Of a stretch of DNA of 64,000 nt, positions 23,001-35,000 are shown piece by piece. Both the position numbers and the translations under genes were made by a program. Numbering within the stretch: position 1 is the first letter of the stretch; each line of letters starts with the position of its first letter. Origin of the DNA: Brachionus plicatilis (Eukaryota > Rotifera > Eurotatoria > Ploima > Brachionidae); NCBI GenBank assembly GCA_010279815.1, contig QEOQ01000238.1:595062-659061 (forward strand), written 5' to 3'. The notes under the pieces are model-generated. The model searched no databases. It was not told the origin of the DNA and worked only from the letters and a program-made list of their open reading frames with translations.

Positions 23001-26000
23001 TAAACTTTTGTGCAATACTGTATGTACCACTGGGAACTTAAATGAGACATGATCTAATGTCTCTACATTATATGAAACATTAAGTGACATTAAGTGAAAC
23101 AAGGTATTTTACTCTGATATTTTGAATAACATTGAACTTTATGTTCAGGCGTGGTTGAAGCTCAGTAATTTTGATTCAGTTAATCTTTTAAAATTAATCT
23201 CTTATAAAAGAATTTTATTTCTTTAGTCCCATATAAACAGCTATATAATATTTAATAATCAAATAATAAATAAAAAAAATATCCGTTTCATCAAATGTTC
23301 GAGGGTTATTAAAGTTTTAAAAAAGCAATAATTTCATATAATTACCCATAGGCTTTAAAGACATGTCCTGCTTAATATCCCAAGGATATTACGCGAGAAA
23401 ATACGGTATAATCTCTTAAGGAGAAAAAATTTTTTTGAGATCAGTAAAAATTTTTGGTGAATTTTGAATATTAGTGAAAATTTCCATTATTCTGATTAAG
23501 AAGGACTAGTCGATAAATTATATTGATCGCGGACAACTGGGTTATGGTAGAAAAAAGTTGAAAGCTATTTCTATTTTTTTAAATCACTAAATAGCAAAAA
23601 ATAGAAATTGTTATAAAAAAAAAGTTTATTTAATTAAACAATTATTTTGAAAAGTCCTTGTTTTGACGAACCATCTTACAAAGCAGAATTTGAGATCACA
23701 ATTGAGCATCCCGAGCGCTCAATTGCATTATCAAATTTTCCCAAACAAGTATAATACAATTTTTTTTTATTTAGGTAGAAAGTTTTATTTTTAAAATTAG
23801 AGTTCTGAAGTTTTTTCCGAGTCTGGTCAGAATAGAATTCGAACCAAATTCGACAAAACATATCAAATGAGCACTTATCAGGTGTCTTTCGCCGTTTTGC
23901 CAGATGACTACCAATCCGAATCATTCACTATTCAAAATAATATTGAGGTACCTGATTTATTTTTAAAATAATTTAAATTAAAAATAAAAAACAAAGCTCT
24001 TGATTTATGGAAGAAAATCATTGATTTCCAAAGGCTATGGAAAATTTGCTTTACAAGCAGCCTCAAAAACAGCTGAATATTTTTCCAACTATTTTGAAAT
24101 TAACCAAGCTCTGCCTCCGAAAATAGTTTTTTTAGCTGTGCCCGATTTTAATGATGACACCTCCAAAAATTGGGGTCTTAGCACATTCCACGAAGAATTT
24201 TTGTTGACGCCAGAAACTGACTATTCGGTCAAAGATAAAATTACCATTGCTAAAAAGATAGCAAATGAATTGGCTCATTTTGTTAGTAGATTTGATTATT
24301 TGCCAAGACACTTTATTTTATTTTGTTTTAGTGGACTGGAGGATATATTACTCCGACATGGTGGGATGATTGGTGGCTTAGTGAAGGATTTGTAAGTATT
24401 TAGCTCTGGTAATCTAAGCTTGAATTTAAATTCATGATAAATAAATAGAAGCAATCAATCTAAAAATATACTTTTGTTTGAGGGCAATGGGAAATTTTAG
24501 TACAAAAATTACAAAAAGTAAAAAGGTTATAATTTATTTTCAAATTGTGCAAAATTGGTTCTGCAAAAAGTACAACATTGTACAAATTTTTACAACGAAT
24601 TCCAAGCTCTGCATAAATCAAGGATTCAAGGATTTTTTGATGGCATGCATTTTACAGAAAATTGTAGAGTTTTTGCAGAGCTTGGAGTTCTTTAGTACAA
24701 ATTTGTACTCTTTATAAGGTGCCCCAAGTCATAAACACTAGTTAGCTAGGATTATCAAAAATTCACCCCAAAAACTTTTTTTAGGTTAATTATGACGCAG
24801 AATTCGATTTTATTAGTGAAAAAGTTGGGTTCTTATATCTTATACCCGAGTTTCAGGGGGGGGTTCAAAAAAACGTTTTGTTTCATAAAATGTGAAGCAT
24901 ATAGAAATCTACTTTTTTTTTTTTTATGAAAATTTACCCTAAATTTACTCGGATTAGTCGTTTTTTATCATCCATTAGTTTATTTTCCCTTTTTTTTGGC
25001 GATTTTTAGAAAAAAATGTTTTTTTTTTAAAATATGCCTTTAAATTTTATTTCGTATATAAGACTTTTTTCAAGTAGGGTGATTTTGGGCTTAAATTAAA
25101 GCTAATTTATTAAGAAATAGGAATAGGTGGGCTTTTTGGATAATATTGTCTATTTAGTAAAATACAAGCATTTAAAGATACCTATGTAATAAATATAAAG
25201 TTTTTAGATAGATTCATATAGGAAATTTATTGTTCTGAATATATTAATGTATTAAAATTTTTGCTTTTTTATGAGAAATAACTTTACTACTCGATTTTGC
25301 TCCAAATAGCTTTTCTAAGACATTTTGATAGCTTGCACCACTTTGATACATTTCCAAAGCTCTCCAGAATCTATTTCATAGCTTAATGTTCAAATCTATA
25401 TTTTTATATTCAGTTATGGCCTCTAAAATTAAGTCTAAGAACTTGTTGAAATCTTGATCATTTTTTTTTCTTACAAAACCTTTCAGAAAACACCAAACTC
25501 CTTCGATTGGGTTGAGCTCACAATGATATGATACCTTACAATGATACCTAACAAGATATCAACAAACCCCCATCTATTTCTATAGAGGAGACTTAGTTCT
25601 CTTAAATAAAAAAAAATTATCTATTTTGAAATAATTTTACGGGAGAAATAAAACGCCAAAAATGCTAAATCATCGAATTTTTTCAAAACTTTGCGTTTAA
25701 ATTGTTAGGGATTTTTATTGAATGGGTGAAAAAAAATATACAAGATTAGAAAGTACATTTCCTCTGCTATCTGAAGAAAAAAAAATTAAGTTTCCAAGTC
25801 AGTTTAATTTTTCGAAAAAATCAGTTCAAACTTATGCACTAAATTTGTATTTTTATTCCATGCAATTCAGCAAAAATAAGATGACATATGAAAAAAATGA
25901 TTTCAGATTCGAGTTCTACGCACAAAATTACATTAGATTTCAAATTTTTGGAAAAGCTAAAAATTTCAAATCCAAAACTAGTGTTTATGACTTGGGGCAC

Positions 26001-29000
26001 CTTAGAAACATTTTTGCACAATTTGAAAATAAATTATAACTTCTTTACCTTTTGAAATGTAATTTTTGTACTAAGATTTCACATTGCCTGTTTGAGAAGG
26101 AAGATACTATTTTTTATTAAACAATTAACATTTATTTCATTGTAAATTAGACCTTTATAGACAAAAAAATAAAGGATAAGTTTACTAAATAAAATAAAAA
26201 TCTGTTAATTAAATAGATATATTTTTTTTTAATATAATTTTTATAATTATTTAACAGCCCTACACAGTCGAAAAGAAAATTACTTACTTATGTACAGTCT
26301 CAGGTTTTGGACCTTAGGAAAACAACTAAATTTAGTTTAAAAATTTCATTAGACAGAATTCGAAGTTAAAACAAAAAAGTTAGTTGTTTACATAAAAGCT
26401 ACCTAGTCGCAAAAAAACAATGATTAATAGATGAATCATCAATGAGTTAGGAACCATTTTATTAACAATTGACGGTAAAAATATTTTAAATATTTTATCG
26501 AAAATAATTCTTATAAATTTTGCATGATTAAATAATTTAATTTTTCAATAATATTTGTTAATTTTTATAAGAATTTTATATGATGATATTCAAAACTGAA
26601 TATAATACAAAAATACAAAAATAAATCCATATTTGATATCAATAAAGTAGTTGCTTCCAAATTCCTGGCTGTTAATCTTGACCTATGTGGTCTGTTAATG
26701 TAACCAGATTTTGAAAAAAATTCTTTCAACTGGTCCAGATGAAGCAGATATTGATAAAAATTTTTGTGCAAGTCATAGCCATTGTGAAATTTCATACAAA
26801 ACTTTCAATACAAAAATTAAAAAATTTTATAACTTTTTTTCTAAATGTCAAAAACTTGTTTTGTAAATGAAACAAAGTGAAACAACTGTTGTTTCACCTT
26901 CTGCAAAAGTCTGCAAAACCTGTGCTAAAAAATTCCCCTTTATTTTTAATAGTTTTAAATAGGGTGCAATTTTGCAGAATTTGCACAGATTTTGCAGACT
27001 TTCGCAGAAGGTCTGCAAAACTTCTGCGGAACTTTACTTTGTTTCATTTACAAAACAAGTTTTTGACATTTAGAAAAAAAGCTATAAAATTTTTTAATTT
27101 TTGTATTGAAAGTTTTGTATGAAATTTCACGATGCCCAAGTCATAACTTTGACTTAAATTTTTGTTACTTAGACTTAAAAACTGTTACTTCAAACAAGTC
27201 TGTTTTGTTCTACCTTTTTTATTTTTTTTTCGTTATGTCGATATTTTTCCATATTTATTTCCATAAATATGCAAATCGATTTCATCATGGTCTATCTAGA
27301 GAAATTAAAAATTAAAGAATTTTCGATTTTAAAATAAAAATAATTTATTGTACTTCAAAATAAAACTTATAGATCATTTATTTTTGTTTTATCACAAACA
27401 ACTACCATGAAGTCATGGTTTTTACACTTAAACAAATTTAGTTGTTTATTTAATTTAAAATTTTACGGCTGCTACAGCTCTACACGGCCAAATGGTGGTG
27501 ATGGCTCAGACACTCTACTTGTTAGGTGTCGCAGCAAGAACCACTACTACTACTATTACTACTCAGAACATCCTAAAATAAAACACGTTTCTAAATGTTT
27601 TAGGATATAGAAAAAAATTAATTTTTTAAACTTTGCATTCATAGGAATTAAAAATAACAAAAAATATCTAATTTTTAATTTTTAGAGCACTTTTTTTGAA
27701 TATGAAGCACTTAATGAGCTTTTTCCAGATTTTAAAATGCGCGATGAGTTCATTAATGACCATGTGATACCAATAATGTGGGATGATGGATTTGTATCAT
27801 CAAGACCAATCAAGTTTGATGTGTCCTCTCAAGTTGACATAAAATTTATGTTCGAACAGCTAACTACATCCAAATCTGCGGCAGTAGTTCGTATGTTAAA
27901 AAGTATTGTTGGAGATCAAGAGTTCAAAAAAACATTAAGGTGATTTTTGTTCATTGACCAATTTTTTTTGATTTTAAATCTCAAAGCCTCTGAATCTTTT
28001 TACTTAATTTTTAAATTTAGATAACACTCCGGCTTAATGAATTAATTAAATGAAGTTTTAAGTTTTTTTCACAAAAATAAGAAACCTTAAAAATTCTACT
28101 AATCTTTGGTTTATTTATTAACAGAGTTGGTCAAAAGTCAAAGTCATGAAGTCAAAGTCAAGTCTGGACTTTGACTTTAAATTGTATTTTTTCCTGAATA
28201 AAAAATTCAAGAATTATAATTTTTTTTATAAATATTTATTCAATTTTAAAAATTAGTAAAATTTTTGAATTGATTATTTTCTAATTTTTGAAACAAGTCA
28301 AAGAACTGACTTGCACTTGACTTGTGTCAAAAATTTTAAAAAAAAGTTATTGAAAGTAAGTTAAAGATTAAAAAAAAAAATTTAAAAAGTAATTTTTAAA
28401 TATAACTAATTCAATAAAGTGTCACTATTAAAAACTTTTTATAAAGACTTGTTCAAATAAAAAATTAATTTAAAAAAATAGTAAGCCTTTTAATATTTAA
28501 TTTTACTTCCTTTTATTTAGTGTGTTTTTAAAAATGACTAAAAGTCTTACATTTTTTTTCAATATTTGCAACATTTTTTAAGTTTAAATGTATATAAATA
28601 TTCATTTTCATAATTTTTTTAATTAAGTTAAAGAAGATTTAAAAATTAGAAAATAATAAAGTCTGACTTTGATTTTGACTTTTAACGATTCTGACTTTAA
28701 AGTTTAACTTTTGACCAACTCTGTTAATTAATATTAATAGTGCCAATCAATAGCTATGTCACGGTCAATTTTTAAAATGGATCATTTTGTAAAATTACTT
28801 GGAAAATAACAAAATTCTAGGAAACATCAAATATAAATTCTCAAAAAGCTATCTGAGAGATTTTTGTTGGACATGTTAAGGATTTTCAAAGTGTTTTATT
28901 ATTGTCGCGTGTGCAACTTTTAGATTTTCTTTTCGAAAAGCTGAGTTCAAGTTTGACTTGAAATGACATTGGAAGATTTTCCAATCAGAAATTGTGATTA

Positions 29001-32000
29001 ATTAAATCATTAATTAATTTTTTAAAAATTTATTATAAATAAAAAAATTTTTAGTGGAAAAGGTTAACTTTGCCAATTGACTTTTGGTAAAGCATTTAAA
29101 ATAATTTAAAATAATTTTTTGAATTTTTGAAATGATTTATTAAGGTAAAAATGAAAATTTTATTGTTTACTAAGTAATTTTACAAATTGAAGAATTAAGA
29201 ATAAAAACTTCAAAAGAACTTTCTTTCAAGTAATTATACAATGATTTAATAAGTAATTCTTAATGTTCAAATTACCTTAAGAAAATTAAGAAGTTTTGGA
29301 ACTAAAATCATAATAACTAAATATCAGCTTTCAAGGAGAATTTTCTACTTTGTTAAAGTGATAAAATCAAATTTGACTTTGAATATAAAAAATTTTTTTT
29401 TTTAATTTTTATAAAATATCTTTAAAAACCTTTAACTTTAAAAAAAGTCATAAAATTAATTTACAGATTCATTTTTTTTAAAATAGCCGATCTATGTCCA
29501 ATGCCTCCTTGCATTTCAACTTTAGCTTTCTATTTTAGAAATCAAAAGCAATTTTTCTAATAGCTAGATTTTTTAATTTATTTTATTATTTTAGAAAATG
29601 TTTCTCTTAAATCAATTTTACTATTCTAGAAAGCTTCTTATTATTTCGTTAAATATTGTCTCATTTCTATTGAAACTGTTTGGTATGATAAATTTAAAAT
29701 AAAAATTTTCAAAATAGTAAATTAATAAAATTAAAATTTTTAGTAAATTTTCTAAAATAATAAAAAATTAAACTAGTGAAATAGAACTGATCGAGAAATT
29801 TTCTAAAATAGTAAAATTGAACTTAGAGTAGAATTTTCTAATAAATCAAAAAGTCAATTTTATTTGAAGTCTGTTGAATTTAAAAAAAAGAATCTAGATT
29901 TTCCTTTTTTCGGTACAACCGTTTGAACATTAAACCCTCTTTTTTTCCACCGTACCACACTAGGTACCTGACCATTACATGAACATGTTATTTTGGTTTT
30001 GCTGATCTTGGGTCTGGCGATACTATTCAAATTCATTAGCTAAAAAAAAAAAATTAAATAATCTTTTATTTAAAGAATTTTCTTTCGCAACATCCCTATG
30101 GATCGGTGACAACCTACGACTTTTATTTATCTTTTAACATGGTAAATTTAAACAAGAACATAATATTTCCTATTTTAGTTAACCTTTTATTAACTAAAAG
30201 AGCAATGTAATCCCGACCACAACCGAAGACTTTGTTGATAGATGGATCCTCCAGCAAAACTATCCAGAAGTAGCTGTTTTGATTGAGAATCGCTCGGGCA
30301 GGACAAGAGTCAATTTTGTCCAGGCTAGATTTTTGCTCAGCCAAATTCAGGAAGAAGACCCCGATCTAATTACTTCACCTTACAAGTACCTGAAAAAGTG
30401 GCCAAAAATTTTGGTTGGCCCTAAAACACGGATCTGGGCATCCGGGCAAGTTGAAGTTCATGATCAATTTTTGAAAATCGATTTTAATATTTAAATGTAT
30501 TAACTGATTTTTTGTAAAGTTTATTTGAGATTTTTTATTTCAAAAGGATTTGTGTTAAGTATTCACAATTAAATTTTAAAAAGGAATTCAAATAAAAAAT
30601 TCAAAATAAGTAATAAAATTAAATTAAACTTTACAAAAAATCAATTAACTAAATTGAAAATCGAATTTATCAATGAATTTTTTTTCAATTTTTTTTATTT
30701 TCTAAATCTTCATTTCATGTAAAGCATGTTACATTAAAATTATTTAAATTAAATCAAAGATTAAGTTTAATATCTAAGGATAAACTTTTTGAATTGATCA
30801 TCAACTTCAAGATGCCAAAGAAGCTTGTGATATTTTGATAAATTTTGAACCTGAATTACACATACACACTGATGTGTTAATTAATCCAAATGGTGGAGTA
30901 CTTTTTTTTCCACTGATAACAAAAAATTGGTTATTTTAAAAAGAAAAATTAATTCCAGAAAAAATTTTATTTTTAACAATAAGATGATTGGAAATCTAAT
31001 AGTTTTACAATAGTAGCTGTTTAGCCATCAAAATTTCTTTTATTTCTAAGAGAAAAAATAATTAAAATTTTCATTAAAAATTAATTTACAGTAGTGATTT
31101 GATATAAGGATTCATGGTAAATTTAGGGATTTTTACGTAAAATTACGTAATTTTACTATTTTTTACGTAAAACAAGAATTATAAAAATCAAAAAATTCTT
31201 TATAAGATGCAAGAAATATATTAACCACTTCAAGAAATAAAATCAAAAATTTTATATTATAAAATATCATTTACTTATTAATTAATATATTAAAAAGGTA
31301 ATTGAGATCATTATTCAAAAGTATGGTGATTGGTCAGACTATTAATTGCATTAAAAAAAATTAAAGAAATAAAAGTGTAATAATACAAAAATTTTTGTTT
31401 TTTAGATTCTTTTCTTTTTTCAACAAATTTTACCAAAATTGTAAAATTTTGGATTTTACCAATTTTTACGTAAAAAATGGTAAAAAAATTAATTAAAAAA
31501 AAAATTTCAGAAGTCAAAATCGTTTTTTTAACAAAATTTTATGAAAAACAGCAAAATTTGCATTTTTGGAGTTAACATAATTTATTGTAAAAATTGTTAA
31601 TTTTACTTCTATTTACGTACAATTTAGTTAATTTACCATTTTTTACAATTCTTGTTTTACGTAAAAAAAAGAAAAATATTAATCTTACGTTTTTTTACGT
31701 AAAATTACCATGAATCCTTATATCAAATGACTACTGTAATTTATTGTTAGCAAATTACCTGAATTTTGTTTTGTGTATAATGTAAAAAAAAATGAAAAAA
31801 AATCCGGGTTAAGTAGTAATTTATTAAAAAATCCGTATCCGGGTTAGGGACAACCAAAAATTTTTTTAATTTTTTCTCTATATTTTTGTATCTAGCTACA
31901 AATGGGAAATTTATTTAGATTGCCAGGCTGGTGGTGAGTTCAATGGAGATCAGGCCAATCACGTCCAAGGCATGACTACACAATTCAAATTTTTTCTAAG

Positions 32001-35000
32001 AGGAGACCGTGATTTTGTTGACTTGGACCGAGTATACACATGGGTCAAGTGTAACAAGGACTTTAATGGCTTTTACATCACTGATTACAGAAATGAACTA
32101 TTCGAGGCTTTCGAGGCAATTTTGTTGCATGACATGACCGTGTTTTCGGACGCTGATAGATCCAACTTGATCCATAACGCATTTGAATTGGCATTTTTGG
32201 GCTCCAAGTCCTACCAAATTGCGGCACTGTTGTCAAACTATTTGACAGATAAGGAAACTTCACCCAGTCCATTTAGAACTTTTTTTTGGCATGTAAAAAA
32301 AATAGCCAGCATTTCAGAGCACAGAAGCTCGTTTAAAAATTTGCGCAGTTTTATCCTTGAAATGTTGGCTGACGTGCTGAACCGTCTGGGTCTCGATATT
32401 TGGGACAATAGTGGCGACGAGAGTATTAGAAATTTTAAGATAGACCTAATAGATTTAGAGTGTAGGATGCAGTCTGAAAAGTGTTTGAATAAAGCAACTG
32501 GATATTATGAGGAGATTTCTGAGGACTTTTTCTTGTCGCCCAGCGACCATCAATTAGCGTAGTTTGTTTTGGAAAAGATAGATTTTTTTTTCTATTTTTT
32601 TTAAAGGATACCAAATGAACTGCGGCCTTTGGTTTTTAAATATCATTCACAGAATACTTATGAGATTAATGACTGGATAAATATTTTTGAATTCTATGAA
32701 AATACCAACAATGTAAGAGAACGAGAGTATGCATTAGAAGCGCTTGGAAATACCAGACAAACGTTTTTATTAGACCTGTAATTATGACTTTAATTTTTTA
32801 CGATCACTTGAGTTTTTTTTGGATAAATGAGCCAAAATTTGGTGTCATTTTTCGTCTTTTAATAAAAAAAATTCATAAAATTTTGAAAAAGGGAGCTACT
32901 CTTGCAATCTTATTTCATTGAAATAAAAAATAAAATAAAAATTTTTACATTCTATTTTTTAAATAAAAATACTACTTTTATAAAAAAATAAAATTATTTT
33001 CTTGAAGAACATAATTTTATTTTAAAAAAGATAAAAATTTTAAGAATATATGATAACCTAGTCTAACCGGGTGACCATATTTTTTTTATTGATTATTTAG
33101 CACCCATTTTGTTCAAAAACTTCAAAAATGGTCACCCAATTTCCCCGAAATTTTGAATAACCCCTTTAGCTTCGCAGTTAATTATGTGAGGCTCAAAAGG
33201 GTCATAAGGGTTAACCCGGTTACCCCTAAAATTGTATATAATTTCCCAGAAATTTAAAATTTAAAAACAGAATATTAATCCTTTTAACCCATTTGACCTA
33301 TCTAGGAATAAAATTTTCGAATTTTCTAATAAAATTATTTAATTATTTAATTTTAAAGTGTTTGACTTTTGGAAACATAGATTCATCTATTTCGCAAATT
33401 TTACCTACTCCGTCTAACTAAAATTTTTATTTAATTTTATTTTTTATTCTATCTTATTTTTAATTTTTATTTATCAAAAGAATTATTATTATTTTAATAT
33501 TACATTTAGTTTTTTTCTGAATATCAAAATTGATGAACAATTTTTAGATTAGCTGAAATAATAGTTCACAAAACCAGAAGAAAATCATAAAAAAATAAGA
33601 AATAAAAGGATAATTAAAGACAATTATTCTGACCTTAAATCCATTTTTTTGTAATTGTTTGTGATATTGAAACGTGGAGGACCCTTCTTGGTCAGTTTTC
33701 TCACTAGTCTTTTGTCATGTCTTCTTTAATTACCAGCTGGTCCTGTTGTTGTTTTTGCATAATTAATTCCATTTATTAAATTTATATTTTCCATACCTTT
33801 GACTAGTTTGTACATTTGGATTAAATCACCTCTTTTTCGCCTCTCTTCAAGGGTTGTCAAATTTAAAATCTTTAGCCTTGATTCATATGGAAAATTTTTT
33901 AGACAACTTAGAAGTTTAGTCGCTCTCCGTTGTACCTTTCGATTATCTGTATATCACCCTTAGTTGTAGGACTCCAGACGCTTACAGCATTTTCAAGATG
34001 TGGACGGACTAGTGCTGTATAGAGTGGTGATTTCATAACAGTATTTTACGAAAATTTACGTAAAATACCGTAAATTAACCAAATTTTACCACATTTTACG
34101 TAAATTTACGTAAAATCCGAAAAGTGAAAAAAAAGTATTTTACGAAAAATTACGTAAATTTTCAGGATTTTGAGATAATTTTGGTAAAATTTGGTAAAAT
34201 TAAAAACAGCCAATTCAAAATTCAAAATTTTTTGAAAAAATGTCTTTTTTTTTCAAAATCGAAAATTTAAGACAGTTTTTTTTTTCATAAATTGGTCAAA
34301 ACTATAGTTATTTTTAAATTGTTATAAAAAAAGCTTTCTTAAATTTTCGATTTTGAAAAAAAAAGACATTTTTTCAAAAAATTTTGAATTTTGAATTGGC
34401 TGTTTTTAATTTTACCAAATTTTACCAAAATTATCTCAAAATCCTGAAAATTTACGTAATTTTTCGTAAAATACTTTTTTTTCACTTTTCGGATTTTACG
34501 TAAATTTACGTAAAATGTGGTAAAATTTGGTTAATTTACGGTATTTTACGTAAATTTTCGTAAAATACTGTTATGAAATCACCACTGTAGAGTAGCTGTA
34601 GAAAATTTTACATCTTTACATTTTCACATTTTTACATTTTTTGTGCAATATTTCAGAAAATTTTTATTTTTAATTTTGGTAACTAAATAATTTGGAAGAG
34701 TGTTTTTTTATTTTCTGAAATATTGCGCAAAAAATCTAAATATATGAAAATGTAAAAATGTAAAATTATTTTCATTTTGCCATAGACAGGCCCAAATTTA
34801 AAAATCTTTTAACCAGAAAATAGTTTATAAAAAAGATGGTTAATTATTTTTCCATCTATTAAAATATAAATTTAAAATTTAACTTAATTTTAAAAAGTTG
34901 TGTCATCAACAGCAGGCCAAATTAAAATCCTTGGACTTTTTTTTTAATTACTTGAACTTTAATTTGGGACTTTTAAACAACTCTGGATTATCCAAAATTA

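Noticed and set aside
25722..26039. 105-codon plus-strand frame (MGEKKYTRLESTF...)
   Set aside because: Runs across the TIR of the Tc1-like element; no family recognised, and the transposase reads on the other strand.
27407..27610. Plus-strand frame with a (TAC)n run, and a possible LINE tail at 27520-27570
   Set aside because: Only a short microsatellite with no upstream coding similarity; too weak to call.
28122..28723. CRISPR-like regular repeats of GTCAAAGTC
   Set aside because: Animal genome context; the repeats are arms of a foldback transposon with TTAA borders, without spacers.
33060..33250. Loose inverted CTAACCGGGTGACC / GGTTAACCCGGTTACC pair
   Set aside because: Arms too short and diverged, no target duplication; not called as an element.
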